Source: Sclerodactyla briareus
Taxonomy: Eukaryota > Echinodermata > Holothuroidea > Dendrochirotida > Sclerodactylidae
Assembly: GCA_026419785.1 (NCBI GenBank)
Contig: JAODTK010005760.1
Span: forward strand, 62,001 to 126,000
Direction of reading: 5' to 3'
DNA length: 64,000 nt
Shown: positions 1 to 12,376 of the stretch, piece after piece
How positions within the stretch are numbered: the first letter of the stretch is position 1
Layout of the letters: the number at the start of each line of letters is the position of its first letter
Made by a program: the position numbers and the translations under genes
The notes under the pieces: model-generated
What the model was told of the DNA's origin: nothing
The model's database searches: none
What the model saw: the letters and a program-made list of their open reading frames with translations, nothing else

Positions 1-1140
1 TTAGAAAAAACGTTTGGGGAACTCGCAAGCCTGTTATACGGAACAGTAACGCTATTTTGACTAATCCAATCCTAGCCGAAGCAAAACAAGACTCAACGTC
101 ATGGTTGAGGAAGAACAGACAGGCTGAATACTGCAGCCCAGGCAGCCAGAAATTGGACAGCAATCCTATTGTCCTAACCAAGTCACATATGACACCCCAC
201 ACGACCCCATTCGCACCCCAAGAAAGCACATTCTGGAAGGCCACCCAGTCGATCCCACGGCATTCGGCTTTAAATACCCTAGCCTCATCCGAACAAGCGA
301 GCAACCAGGCCCGACTCCTATTCTCTATGATATCTTCAGGTAACGGGACGACGAAGCTTGCTATCACGAGCTATACAGGACCGGTTTGGCCTCTCGAACA
401 GGATCTGTGATCCCGCAGGTGCGCGATGCCGGTGCTGTATGCATGTGAAATTGCGGATTATTATAATGGTAATAACTACATGAGGTGGAAAGGCTAGCAA
501 CTCGCGTATCTGGACATTGAATGATTTTACAAGGAAGATGACGGGGCGCCAATGCCGCATTACTACACATAGTAAGTTTGCCTACCCAGAGCTCGTTTGG
601 ATGATTTACTGTCGCTATGAATGGAACCAATCTATCTTTGCAAACCAATTACAACCTGTTAAGACACTTCTTATGGGTGTGCTCGCGTGAATCCGACTGA
701 AATGGTCCCGGCCGCATCTCGCATCCACTCCTATAGTATCAGTGTTTCAAGAGCAAAAATCCACGAATACGGCATCACCTGCAAGTTCGAGTCGCACACC
801 CAGACGAGATTGTCTCCATCACTCGTGACGTATCCCTATATATTCTAGTTCATACATGGGACGAAAAGCGTCGGATCTAGTACGCAACCCTGCCCTGGGC
901 TAGTCTACCCTCACATAACCGAACTCCCGCATTCATTCCGTCTCGTTAGGTAAGATGAAGGTAGGTTACTTGGGACAAATTTGAGGGACACCAGTTTCGG
1001 CTGCCAAAACAGGTCACGTTCGAGGACGTTTCCCAAACCCTGCCCCTAAGGAATATTAATTATATCGACTAATAAACTACAGGGCATATCTATTCAATAT
1101 AATGCATCTAACACCCAAAACTACTCATTTCATTGTTGAG
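1..1140. other. Intergenic sequence, nothing recognised
   Basis: Mixed-composition sequence with only short open frames (up to 117 codons from 57). None shows a recognisable motif, signal peptide or splice-bounded exon. No repeat shared with the rest of the window was noticed. Confidence 0.4.
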
Positions 1141-1440
1141 TGTTGAGCGACGTTACACACATATAGCATGATCTGAATAGTGGCAATGGCAGTCACGATA
1201 TCTGAAGAAAGAACCAAACTCGTTTTTTGTCCACTTTGTTTCCAGTCCTGCTATATTTCCACGAAGCGTGGACGCTCACCGCTGGTTCGAGGAGAAAATC
1301 TTTCTCCTAACTACTCACTTCACCGCATTTATGGCTACCGCAGCAAGAAGGTGTATGGGCCTAAAAGAGACAAAGATAGTGAATGTCAGTTGCCTAATGT
1401 TACCGTCACCTCCCGCCAGACGATCCTGTAACCCTTTTCA
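1141..1440 (+). pseudogene. Decayed 3' fragment of a LINE reverse transcriptase
   Basis: The stretch resembles the segments at 3.13-3.68 kb and 14.28-14.87 kb. It shares an opening that reads like EERTKL followed by a degenerate form of the VLPVLLYGSETW motif found just C-terminal to the RT palm of many non-LTR elements, then a stretch matching the region with TTHFTAF. Frames change at least once (readings starting at 1180 and 1268) and stop codons interrupt. It is far too short for an element. The assignment rests on similarity to the clearer copy at 14.3-14.9 kb, so it is moderate to low confidence. Confidence 0.4.
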
Positions 1441-3125
1441 GCTTCATGCAACATGTAGTGCTAGAACCGCCGCATCCATGCATGGATTGATACTTCTCTG
1501 ATCTGTCGGCTACGGAGTCTTGTTACTTATCAGTTAGCCGGATAATGAGAATAATGTAATCATGTTTTCACCTTTTGGTGCACTGAGAATTTTTTTTCCG
1601 GGCAGTATGAAGCTATCCTGGGAAAAATTAGTTTGGACAAGACCCTGCTCTAAAATGTTGAGATATTACACATGGTATCATCCCGAATAACCGCCGGTAA
1701 GAGATCTTTACTTCACGTTTAGAAGGGGCATGATGATGGCAGAGGCTGAAATAACTACACAAGTGTGGCGCTTGGCTTTGTGTGTTCGTCAAGATGCTTC
1801 CACTATAAAATCTTGAAACAGCATATATACAGCATTCAACCTGCTTGCATCTCAACCCCTTAGAACATCACTCTTGTATGGATCGCCTGATCTCTGTGAA
1901 GAATGCTTGCCAATGGATATGAGATGCCACAGATCGGGGGACCTTAGGCCACCACTTATATGGTACATGTTGGACGAACGTGGGAGTCCCTCAGGATATC
2001 CAGTGTTACAAAACAGAGGCTGAGAGTGTGGTCCCCGACCACTGGAAAACAATGAATGTCGAGAACAACTACACCCTGCATGTCATGAATACGGGTTAAC
2101 GGATTGTGATTCTCGAATTGTGGGTTGATTTGCTACATCGAGTAAAAACGGAAAACGCGTCTCAACCAAGAAACCAAAAAATAAAGCGCAGAGAAATGTT
2201 GCCCTCTTCCGACCCTCGTGTACCGTTATGGGGAAATCCACATATCAAGTACGAAACTTGCGCCCCATCCAGGTGCAGGATGAAGACTGAAATTCTCGTG
2301 AGCACAATTACTTTACTCGACTCACCTCGACCCCACCTGGATGGTTTATGCTTAGCTCACGGTAGGCGTGTTCCCTATAATGTAACAATGAATCCACATT
2401 TTGTCCGGGTTACGTAAAAAGTCATCTTATTGGGTCAACAAAGGCCAAAAGGCTGAAAACATTGTTGAACACACTTAGTCACATGCTGTCAATTGAATGA
2501 TAGCTTTCCTATGGGGAGTTAAAAAGAACTCTGGGTTTCTTTCCTATCAGATTGGGGTCAATTTGGGGAGGGGGGGGGGGTTTGAAAAATTGTGGAAATT
2601 CATCATATGTTGGCAAATTTCGAAATCTTTGTGAACACGATGACTCACCCCGGGGCACACCTGTGCCTACAGCTGCGGTGGCTTATACCTGACCCTCAGC
2701 CTATCTGCCCTACCTGCTTTTAAGTCCTGACGACGAGACCACTGATGCTTGGAGAGCAGGTTCCTTTCCCGGTGCTAACACCAAGTACTCATCACAACTG
2801 AGTTGGGTTGTGACCCATCAACAGCCAGAATTAACCTGCGCGATTAATTAGTTGAGTTGGCGCTCCAACCGAACTTACCCAGCAGCGATTCCGATTCTTC
2901 CTGCCACGAAAACCAACATGCCTCCCTTGGGATCCAAGAACACAACCTTTGGGTTCTAAGTCATTGACACCAGACCCCTTTTCAGAAAAATCAAACCAAG
3001 GGGAGAGGCCGAGCATGATCGGGGGTTGGTGTCCACTGTTTTTTTTCGTCTAGTCAGGTTTTGGTTCAACCTACTGGTTTAGGTCCAGGCGGCTTGGAAC
3101 GAGCACGTGAGGTCACTGAGCTCTT
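1441..3125. other. Intergenic sequence with a scrap of a dispersed repeat
   Basis: No gene is recognised. A run of ten G lies near 2570. Around 2625-2660 the text matches the CTTGTGAACACGATGACTC-type core of a dispersed repeat seen more fully at 43.6-46.0 kb. The remaining open frames, up to 103 codons, have no motif I recognise. Confidence 0.4.
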
Positions 3126-3690
3126 TCACTCGACAGTGTTATTAGTGTTTCTGTTGCGGAAGCATGAGGTTAGCATACGCCTCCATACAGCATATGGAGT
3201 CCAGGCAATTATCTGAGAGTGGTGTTGGCGGAGAAACAAATTTCTGAGGGAGAAACTAAACTCGCGTTTTTTGGCTCTATTTGCTTTCCAGTCTTGTTTA
3301 TATTCCAGTGAGGCGTGAACGCCTACCGAAAATTTGATTCTTCTACGATACCGCACTTCGCCGCCTCATTGTTACTGCTGGCAGACGTGTGTCTAATGTC
3401 CGCAATGGCAGATTTGATGAGGATTCATGTCCTGAAAACTGTGTCTTCTTTGCGGCATATGGCTCGTCTCCCGGCTGACGATCCTGTCCACCGGTCCTGT
3501 CGGCACAGGATTCCGCGGGTACCTCATGATTCGGGGGCGGTAGAGGGGGTGGCCAGGCCCAGCAATAAATCGCTTGCCCAGGAGGCCGGGCGGTGGAATG
3601 CGGATTGGTACCGGACATGGCCCAGGTTCCCAAGAATAAGTGGGTAGCCTACCCCTTCGATCCTTACTGTCTCTACCCCACTTGGACGGC
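3126..3690 (+). pseudogene. Decayed 3' fragment of a LINE reverse transcriptase
   Basis: This is the second of three related scraps. Near 3250-3300 it reads ETKLAFFGSICFPVLF, comparable to the LRLFRALVLPVLLYGSE block of LINE RT C-termini. It is followed near 3455-3490 by LRHMARLPADDPVHR, which matches the RHYGHVARLPEADPAHR type of motif near the end of these proteins. The downstream text (RGRP/PGGG-like, about 3540-3600) continues the similarity in other frames. Several frameshifts and stops make it a pseudogene fragment. The family is a non-LTR element with this C-terminal block; the exact clade is not determined. Confidence 0.6.
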
Positions 3691-6600
3691 AGTCATTTCG
3701 GCAAACATTTGTTCTCATCAATTTGTTATTGCAAGGGCTACTGGTTCGAAAATAATTTAGTGGTCTCTCTTACGGAATCCAATATTGCATCCCCCATCCG
3801 GCCCCCTCCACTATGAGAGAAATAACTCTGAACCCCTCAAGTCGAGTCACCTCGTGATCCCGAGTTGCATTCCCCATCTAGGGCAGCGTCAGCAGGGCCC
3901 GGATTGGCCAGTGCCCCCCCCCCCCCCTCCCCCCCCCTCGAGAAGAAAATCGGGATAGAATTAAGCTCTGCCGTGGGATCCTGGTTGAAAAATTCAAATT
4001 TGTAGCCTGGTGGTGGGAGAGAAGGGGGAAGGGGAGGGAGGGGGGGGGGGGTTTGAGAACTCCATAGTGCCGCGTCGGGGATTTATATACTCCTAACACG
4101 GGAGAACATATATAGGCCTACTTACTTTAAGCGGATTATTGTTTTTTGAAAAACGAAATGGTCAATTAATTGGCTGAATCGTTAAGGGGTTTTTTGGGGG
4201 GGTTTTTCTGGTTCGACGAATTTCTGACACTCGCATCCTCTGACTTCTTTCTGACAATTCTTGGCGCCGCACCCCCCCCCCCCCCTCCCCCCGTTTCTCA
4301 TTCCGACAGACCATGGCGTAAAATTTGTGCGGCCCTGCATGATTTACGATTGTAGCTGATCAGCATTCAGTGAGCTAACTACGCACATGTCGTCGAAACT
4401 TCTTATTCAATTTTATGTTATAAAATGCACACTTGTTTTTTCATCTGATCGACAAATAAAATGACTGGCTCAATGAGCCATGTAGTGGGTATTGAAATTT
4501 TATGAGGTGAGATTCAAGAATAACTCCTACGAACCTTGAAAAACAACTCTAAACTAAGAATATCAACCTTTCTTCTCGAAGTGGAACGGTCTTCAAAATG
4601 CCCGGTATCCTGAAACCTCACAGCCGAAAATGAAGCAGTATCATTTTTTGTTCATCCAACTGTATGATGGAGTAACCAAACTTCGCGATGCTAAGCACAT
4701 TTCACTCCCTTCCATCTCAAGTTGTCGTACTATTCCAAAATTCATTTGCAAATTGTAAAACTTCAGTCTGTTAACTACCTAATCAGTCTGAACATTACAT
4801 GTTTTCTGCCTCGATGTGTGAGGAGGACGATCAATTTTGTCAATCCATATGACGGAGATATCCCAATAACTTTCCTAACATCGCGTGCTTCGTCACGGCG
4901 TCATATACATATTAATAGAGATATTTCTGTGCACGGCGTACTCATGGACAGAAAAAAGTACGTACGGTACGGTAGTGCAATATACACGCACGCTATTCAT
5001 TACTGCATGCGGATGATCCATGGTCCTGTACACAAGGAGTGTGTGTAGGTATCTGTACTTTTCTGTGCAGTGTCCGTGGGCCTTGCATGACAAAAAAATT
5101 TGCTTATTTTGCTAACGGTGATTGCATTGACTTTGTACACAAATTATCAGCGTTCCGTATTTTGCCGAAAATTTCCAGACACAGCGTTTTCAACATTTGA
5201 TAAATCATAGTAAGTGCTCACTCTTGTTTCAGTTCACGGTGATGGTGATGAGCTTGTGACTATCCCTTTATAAATTTGTGCTATTTTGATGATCGGGGAT
5301 GGAACCATTTGGATTAGTTTTGTGGGACCCCCGCGGAGTTAGGTTACATGCAAAGTTAGGTTGTTTTACCGTACCGTACTATGACTTTGCAGTTGAAGAA
5401 GCGTTGTGGTTATAATTCAACTTGACTCGTTATAATTTGTTAATAAATAACAAGGTCGAGCGATTAGTATTATTCTCTATAGGGTATAGCCTACGTTCAG
5501 AGAATATGACATTGCATTTTTTCCCCTAAGCAGCATATAGTCTAGTGTCACTAGGTATGCTTATCCGGACATTTCCCTATAGGACGTATCGCGTGTGTAC
5601 CAGTACCGGATCGGATCTTTCCATTTAAATCAGTAGCTTCTAGCTTGAGAATGTCAGAGGAAAGCACAACCGAAGTTGGAACAAGTATGATGGACTCTTC
5701 GACGTTTACGTTTACGTTTCATTAAAATGCCATTGGATCTTAGATGATACGGCGTGCATCGCCATGCCTGTGGCTGAGGCTGCTGAGCAGCTGAGTTCCT
5801 ACTTGCTAATATACTGTTATTACTTACTCATTAGGCCTTATCAGTTACACTTTACTAATAGCCTAGTAAAGTAGGCTACAAATAGTGGTGCAACTAATAC
5901 TCATGCCTCAATTTAATGGTTACTTCATAGTTGTACTTCATAGTTGTAAGTAAAGTTTAGGATGGTACGAACAGCCTACATGTGACGCATTCACTTCACT
6001 TCTGGAGGATCTACTCGTGTATTTTGTTCCAAGTCGGAGAATACTGACGTAATCTAAACAGGCGGTCACATGTCCGCTTTAGATTTTGTCTAGTTGTTTA
6101 TTAATCCCCTCACTGGCTAGGCGGTGAAGCGTAGCCTGTTAAACAGGCGTTTGACTTTGTTCACCCTCGTCACCTCATCATTCACTCTATGTGGGCAGAG
6201 TGGCCCGATAACCCATGGGTGATTTTGCCTAACCAACTCCTGTGCGACATTTTTTATCTTCATGCTCGCTGTCGAGGACTGAATCACTGGGGCGGGTGTC
6301 TAGTGGGCGTCGCGACATCAACGTTTGATTGGCGCAATCGAACATTATTTCTTTCACTAATTACGGGAAACGGCCATTTCCCTGGAAAATTACTCTATTG
6401 GTCTTAATTGTAATTATTTAGACAACCTCCAACCAAGTTTCCGCATACGTTTCGATGGTTAATTCTTTTTTTATTTGCCCTTTGAAGAATTCATATTTTC
6501 CTGAAGCTTCCTGCGGAGGGGATACCAAACAACCGCAATACGCCCGCGCATAGCCGAACCAATTGCTTCGGTTAATTTTAGTCTTCAAATGCAATCATTC

Positions 6601-8064
6601 ATTCTTCGATAAACTCCCATTTTCGGTGTTGTACAATGTTATTGAAAGTCTTCTGTAAATATCATGACCAATATTTTGGCGATTTTTTCCCGCGGAATCT
6701 ATTCAGAGTTGCTCATATCCATATCAACGCCCGTGCGCTACATCTGATTAATGACATCTACGTCACCTGATCGTCTGATTCAAAATCCCAATTTTCTGGG
6801 ATTTGTCAAACGAAGTCCTGCAGACGATTGTTTGGGTGTATTCTACCATGGTATATACCAAAGAGCCGATCGCCCCCTCTATTTTTTTAGGAACGGCTTT
6901 CTCACACAGGTCTGCTTTAGCAGGCTAACGGGTGAGTGGACATTGATAAGAGGGGCGTTCGAAACTTTCGAAGGGACTCCAAACTTCGAAGGCCTGTCTT
7001 CATTACTGCTGAGTAATTATGAACAGGATTTGTAATATTTTTCCTCAACAATAGCATGGGCCTAGCCAATAGCTTTATTGAGTATTTTGGGAAAGGCACC
7101 GCATCATATATTGAGGTATTATCTATAGAAGAAGGCAATTACTAAAGTAATTGGTCCAGAACCCGTCTCAATACAATATTCCGTTGCTAAGTTATTCTAC
7201 GTCGAACTGTGAATTGGAAAACTCATGCGCATTGCACAGTGGCACGAGGAAATTCTATTAGACGCACAATGATTATGACGTGTATTGTTGAAAAATCTGA
7301 ACTCCTCCACCGCGTATCCCTAGTGGTTTTTATGCCTCCTCCCACAAAAAACTTGACATTGCTGAAGCGCTCAGCATTTTTATTGCAAAGGGAATAACTG
7401 GCTTTGAAACCGATTGATTCTCCAAGAGAAAAGAAGCCACCCCCAACCAACCATGCTGCCCCAATGGTATAATGTTATGATATCACTGTTTATGTGTTGC
7501 GGAATTTATGTTGCACGATATTGCGGCATATATACAGAACTGAGAGAAATGCAATTGTAAAGTTTTTCTCCATATTATAAGGCCCTTTTTATACGACCTT
7601 TTCAAAAAACCCTGTAAGAGGGCTAAGTCTTGTTATTTAAGCCTATGCTAATTTTTCTACGGTTGTACATTAGGTTCGCTATCTCAACACATCACTGACT
7701 ATTACTGGTGAAGTGTGATACTATGACATGACTTTTGGTACTTCCTATTTATGAGTCGATAGGAACGCACTCCAGTATGCCAAAATTGTCTTGTGGACCC
7801 AACCGCGAGGACAAGCACGAATACCAGTGCAAACAAAGTCAATGTGTAACATGTACTTTGGAAAAAAGTCTCTGTAAGAAACGCACTATTGGTGGGATTC
7901 GAATAAAAACTACCAATCGTTCACAATATATTGAAGAATGAATATAATGCTTCTAAGTGAATACCTATTTTTGGTTTTTTTTTGTCTTTGGATTTCATGC
8001 CTCGAAAAACCAGCATTAACTGTGTAGAGTTTACGGGTGGCCTTCTAATGTTTCCCCCATTATA
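3691..8064. other. Long intergenic stretch without recognised genes
   Basis: It contains poly-C/poly-G tracts at about 3918-3938, 4042-4050 and 4271-4285. A short direct repeat (ACTTCATAGTTGT twice) lies at 5925-5946. An open frame of 94 codons at 6751-7035 shows no motif I recognise. No splice-bounded exon or RNA gene was identified. Confidence 0.4.
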
Positions 8065-8545
8065 TCATAGATTCCTCAAATTTTCTGGAGAATAAATTGA
8101 AATAACACGGGACAACATGCTGGAACCTCCAGATTTGAAGTGTGGGTTTTTGACACGTCCTTTTTCACCTGTGATAGTTTGAAGGAAACCCATTACTTGA
8201 CCATTGTCTTTCAAATCAGTATGCCTCTTTTCCGAGTTTACTTCCGAGTTTTTTTCTTGTAGTTTATGCAAGTTCATGAAGAGTGATTCCTGATGTTCTA
8301 ATTGTTAGGCAACTGACCTTTCATTATTCTTGTCAGTTGTCACCCTTGTTGTGCACAAATTTCAGTTTAGTTCGTCGGAGGGTCCTCATGAAACCGAACC
8401 TGAACTACTACTAAGAAGACGAACAAAACTCAGAGAAAGCGCCCATAGTTCCTGAAAACAAATCAAGACTATTCTTGAAGGTCTTCCCAATTGTTTAAAA
8501 AACTGCCAACACAATCTCTTGCATTAGTAAAACTGAATTAACGTT
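8065..8545 (-). other. Possible 3' flank of the LINE, unresolved
   Basis: This lies immediately downstream (minus-strand sense) of the recognised RT remnant at 8546-9241. One open frame of 70 codons (8065-8277) is rich in charged residues but does not clearly match the C-terminal RT block. It may be the decayed 3' part of the same element or unrelated sequence. Confidence 0.25.
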
Positions 8546-9241
8546 TTACCACAATCCGAGAATCCAATTACCTTCCTTAGCAGCTTCCGCACACTGCTTA
8601 GAAGGTTTCAAAGTAGAATAAAAACCACACCAATATTTTTTTTCTGAATTGACTGCATGAGTATCTTGACCATTTACACTGAAGGAAGATTCCCCTTTTG
8701 TTACCGATATGCTCACTTTTGCTTTATCGGCGTTGAAAACAATTGCCAATTGGGAGACCATTTGAAGGTTTTGTCTAATTCCTTTTGAAAAATTGCACAT
8801 CGTTATTTGGAATCACTTCCCGAAACAACTTAGTGTCGCTTGCGATTTCTTTAACACTGGAATTCACAGAATCATCAAGATTGTTTGTATGGGCCAAAAA
8901 GAGTAAGGACTGAGAACCAACCCTTGGGGAACACCACCATTGACCATTTGTCAAGTAGAAGAACATCCATTATAACAAATCACTGCACCCTATTATACAG
9001 CCACTCTTGAACCCACTTGAATCTTGCCGGTGATACTCGTACTCTCCAATTCGAGTGAGAGACGTTTATGAGACACCTTGTTAAACGCTTCCTGAAAGTT
9101 CAGGAAAATAACGTCAACTTCCATCATTTCATCATTTCCATCACCTTGCAAACAACGCTTGCGAGACTCACTGGCCTTCGATTGCAAGAATGAGCTGATT
9201 ACCTTTCTTGAAAATAGGCGAAACATTTGCCTTCCTCCCAA
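8546..9241 (-). pseudogene. CR1/L2-like LINE reverse transcriptase remnant
   Basis: Read on the minus strand, three successive frames cover the RT core in the right order. First comes ANVSPIFKK at about 9240-9205, then EVDVIFLNFQEAFNKVSHKR around 9125-9060. Next is a frame with NNLDDSVNSS and IASDTKLFREV at about 8900-8815. Last is QLAIVFNADKAKVSIS followed by LKPSKQCAEAAKEGN at about 8750-8570. These match the FKKG, DFQKAFDKVPH, FADDTKLF and WQLxFNxDKCKV blocks of CR1/L2-type RTs. The catalytic box reads ASDT instead of ADDT, the segment between FKK and EVDVIF is largely deleted, and frames shift. It is a dead fragment. Confidence 0.85.
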
Positions 9242-9349
9242 CTTTTAAGTTTCATTCAAAATGAGAGGAACAAACAATACTTAGTCAGCAAACGACTTCA
9301 GGCGAGGCGGTACGGGAATTTATTGGGGGCTATTGTGTGAAGACTATCT

Positions 9350-9480
9350 ACGCGGAGCGTCACCATCGGTTGGTGCGGAGCGTTAAAAGAACTTTTCGGG
9401 TTTTTCCACACCCCCAGATGGCCGGAAACGGCACTCCCCGAGTGTTTCATGCTGCAAATACTAGCAGTAAAATATGGGTC
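9350..9480. repeat. Dispersed repeat, copy 1 (partner near 18.8 kb)
   Basis: The text around 9350-9480 contains GGAGCGTCACCATCGGTTGG, followed by a GGTTTT(T)C(A)CA stretch and AGATGGCCGGAAACGGCAC. The same order of words recurs at 18776-18905. It is not coding in any consistent frame. It sits in the gap between the RT remnant and the SINE, so it may be a later insertion or part of the flank. Confidence 0.6.
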
Positions 9481-10324
9481 TCAAACCTGCAATTTCCCAA
9501 ATTGCCACATAAAAATCTGTGAAACATTGTAATTTGTATATTCGATGAGGCATGATACAGATAATCAATTATCACATCGTTTGAATGTTCTGGCTGCGAT
9601 GTTCCGCACCTACCCCCCCCCCCTTCCATGTTCCGGCCCTGCTCCCATCACTCCCACCCCACCCCTTTTGTGATTCCTTACCCAGACCACAATCATCTCC
9701 CCATCCCATTGTTTTTTACTCTCGTATCGACTGAAACTCTTTAAGAAAACAACAGATATATGGATTTCTCCAATGTTGAAGTGACCAAAAAGTAAAAATA
9801 CCGAATGGTCATCATTTAGTCATCCGATTCTGACTTAACCGTAATGCGTATAGTCCCCAAAAGAGCCAATATGTGATAGACCTATGACTGAGTCATAGGC
9901 CTATATACATTTCCTGTCTGTATCATATAGCGTAAAAGGAATGTGTACAATTCTGGCAAAACAACGTTAAGTCACAGGTCAACCCCAACCCTAGGTCAAC
10001 CCCCTCCAGGGGACGGGCAGAGGTCCCCCAGCATTTACTAAAAAATATTACACCTATATATGTAGTATATGTGTGCATCGGACAGATCGACAAGTATGCA
10101 TTGAAAAATGGGTAGATGCACGTTTTGGAGCCTCGGTTGAATATTGGGGGAGGGGGCTTATCATGCATTGGTCCCCTCAACTTTTTCACTGAGGGGTGAG
10201 CCCCCCCACCCCTTCGGTTCCGCCGCCACTGAAACAGGACTTCAGAGGAAAGGTAATCTTCGTCAGAAACATGAGCCTTACCATGTTGAGATCCCAGAAG
10301 TTTCTTCTATTTGAGGTTGATGGA

Positions 10325-10800
10325 TACGGGTTCAGGAAGCCATTTGACTCATCGTGGAACCCTAAACGAATTTTTGATTTTGATCGTGGATGAGCAGCGG
10401 CGACAACTCGCCTTCCCGACTAGTGCTCAAATGATACGGGCAGGAGTGGACACCCATCCCTGATCCCGGGACCGCAATTTTACGTCCCCATTCGACGGAC
10501 GATCAGTGAACTCCAGGCTGGACCACTTCAGAACCTGGAGGAGCGGAAGATGTTCGACGCGACTGCTCACCGCCGACCGACGAAAACCTATTGCAAGTGC
10601 CCCGAAACAACCCCCCCCCCCCCCCGAAATACCAGCCCATGCTCACACAGGACCAGGAACGAAGACCAGGAACACGCCAGTCGAACTGCAAGTACAGCCA
10701 CTTCTGGAAAAAACGCGCGGTGACTACATCGCTGGAATTCGAACCCGGGACCTGTTGCATGGCAAAGCGACACTGATACCGCTCTACTTTGCTCCCGCTC
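10325..10800 (-). mobile_element. tRNA-derived SINE inserted in the LINE
   Basis: On the minus strand the 5' end, near 10800-10730, reads like a tRNA promoter. An AGTAGAGCGG-type A-box region is followed about 35 bases later by GGTCCCGGGTTCGAATTCC, which contains a B-box (GGTTCGAATTCC). The body continues to about 10325 and is shared with 30280-30735, including GATCGTGGA, the ACTCGCCTTC block, TCCCGGGACCG, ATCAGTGAACTCCAG and GAACCTGGAGGAGCGGA. A poly-C run (plus strand, about 10611-10625) interrupts it. It lies between two halves of the minus-strand LINE. RNA polymerase III would have transcribed the source element. The SINE family is not named here. Confidence 0.75.
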
Positions 10801-10812
10801 TACTATTCTTAA

Positions 10813-11110
10813 CTAGATCAGGAGTACAAACACATCCTTGATACAATTCAGGAGACCACCAACATCGAGATTATCAAAATTAGCCAAGTTCTCCTTAGTG
10901 GAAGCCGAAGAGAAATGATTGTTAAGGACCCTGGACATATCCTGACTATCGTTGATCGAGCCTCCCGTCACTGGATCTAACAATGGATCAATAGTGTCTT
11001 TAACTTCATGCTCACCTCTAACATAAGTGAACAACGCATGAGGATTATCTTTAATATTAGTGGCATTCTGCCTCTCAAAGTCGAGTTTGGCAACAGAACT
11101 AACTGCGCTT
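10813..11110 (-). pseudogene. CR1/L2-like LINE, linker between endonuclease and RT
   Basis: Minus-strand reading from about 11100 downward gives KLDFERQNATNIKDNPHALF, continuing TYVRGEHEVKDTIDPL and then NDSQDMSRVLNNHFSSASTKE. This matches the segment of CR1/L2 ORF2 proteins upstream of the RT domain (FERKLAxNIKxNPKAFYxYVR, then DSxxMAxxLNxxFSSVFTxE). The match stops at about 10813, where the SINE begins. It is the 5' continuation of the remnant at 8546-9241. No intact endonuclease domain was found upstream, so the element is 5'-truncated. Confidence 0.85.
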
Positions 11111-12369
11111 TGAACTCATCCAAATGTCACACGGAGATAGAAGAACGATAAAGACGCTACAAATTTTCGATTTCTGTTGTGCAGAATAAAAACATTCCTG
11201 CTATCAACACGCGTTCGTTCTATTTCGACGCTCTTCACCCAGAAAATCCATCCAAATCCGACTTCGGGAAACAAGGAACGAGCTCTAGACTCTGACGAAT
11301 TTGACGCAGCACATGAAGTGCTGTGTCCAGTTGTACTACTTGGGAAAGACACGAACAGATTTCTAAAAATTGTGTTTCTGTGTATTTCTCAGCACAATTC
11401 GATTTAATTCCTTTGTTAGTTGCAAAGCCTGCTAGCCCACATGACAGTAACACTGCAGTTTGTGAAGTAGGCCCTTTTCCCCTTTTTTTTCAAGTATCTC
11501 ATTACAGTTGGGGAAGACACTTCATTGTGTAATCTAGTATTGGATCAAGTCCGCAGGTATGTCAGAGTGTTGGATGCAGTGGGCTTCCTGTACAGGAGAC
11601 ACACTCTATCATTTATCTACTTTCTTCTTCTACTTCAGGAGAGAAATCTATATCTAGTATGTGTGCGTCAGTGTGTATTATGTGATACTTCAAAATTGGC
11701 CTGGATGCATGCTGTTCCCCCTTTATATTGTATAACCCACGATTAGTACATAAACCCTCTTGCCTTCAGACCAAGTCAAAGGTCCACAAGGTCTAACTCA
11801 CAGAAAACAAACACATGTTACGGCCCAGATAATGCTAGTCTGAATAAAGTAAAACAGTGATTCTAGCTTTCTCAATTGGAGTATTTATATACACCATGAT
11901 AACTGATTGTAAACAACTATTCCAGAATGCAAATCAATTGGACCTATACTCTTAAGAAAATTTACACAACCCTGTGTGATTAGCACCCCTATTCCGAATT
12001 GTGTAAGAAATTACACAACATGTGTAAGTGAAGGTTGTGTGGGAAAACACGATTTGTGCAGAATGAACACAATGATTGTGTACTTGGTTAAACAACACCA
12101 AATAGGTCTGTTAATGTTACACAACCCTTGGTTGTGTTGGCCCAATTGATTTGAAAGTATGTATACGTGTTTAGCTTTCCAAGATGAGTACAATAACCCT
12201 GTTGTTTTAGTGGGGCAAGGTTCCATTTTTGAGAAATCTGTACACTATAATTCAACTAGGGGGGATATCGATAACGTAGCTCAAAGACCCTTCTTGGCAT
12301 GTAGGTCTATGCTCCGCATATTGAGTGGGAATTGAGCTCACCTACAGAATCACTTCCCTAAATAATAGC
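11111..12369. other. Region upstream of the reductase gene
   Basis: No gene is recognised. Between about 11955 and 12150 the sequence repeats TTACACAACC and its complement GGTTGTGT several times, in a palindromic arrangement like the ends of small inverted-repeat elements. Any promoter of the downstream gene should lie here, but no confident core promoter motif can be named. Confidence 0.4.
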
Positions 12370-12376
12370 ATGGACG
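12370..12376 (+). CDS. Reductase exon 1 (start codon, 7 nt)
   Basis: ATGGACG is followed directly by GTAAGT, a consensus donor. Splicing to the acceptor ending CCGTAG at 12430 gives M-D-G-V-L-V-T-G-A-S-G, exactly where family members begin. The intron would be only 54 bases (12377-12430). The in-phase join, perfect donor and good acceptor support this start. A start further upstream with another exon remains possible. Confidence 0.6.

Noticed and set aside
10725..10800. Functional tRNA gene
   Set aside because: The B-box is present, but the acceptor stem and anticodon arm do not fold as a complete tRNA, and the sequence continues into a repeat body, so it is a SINE head.
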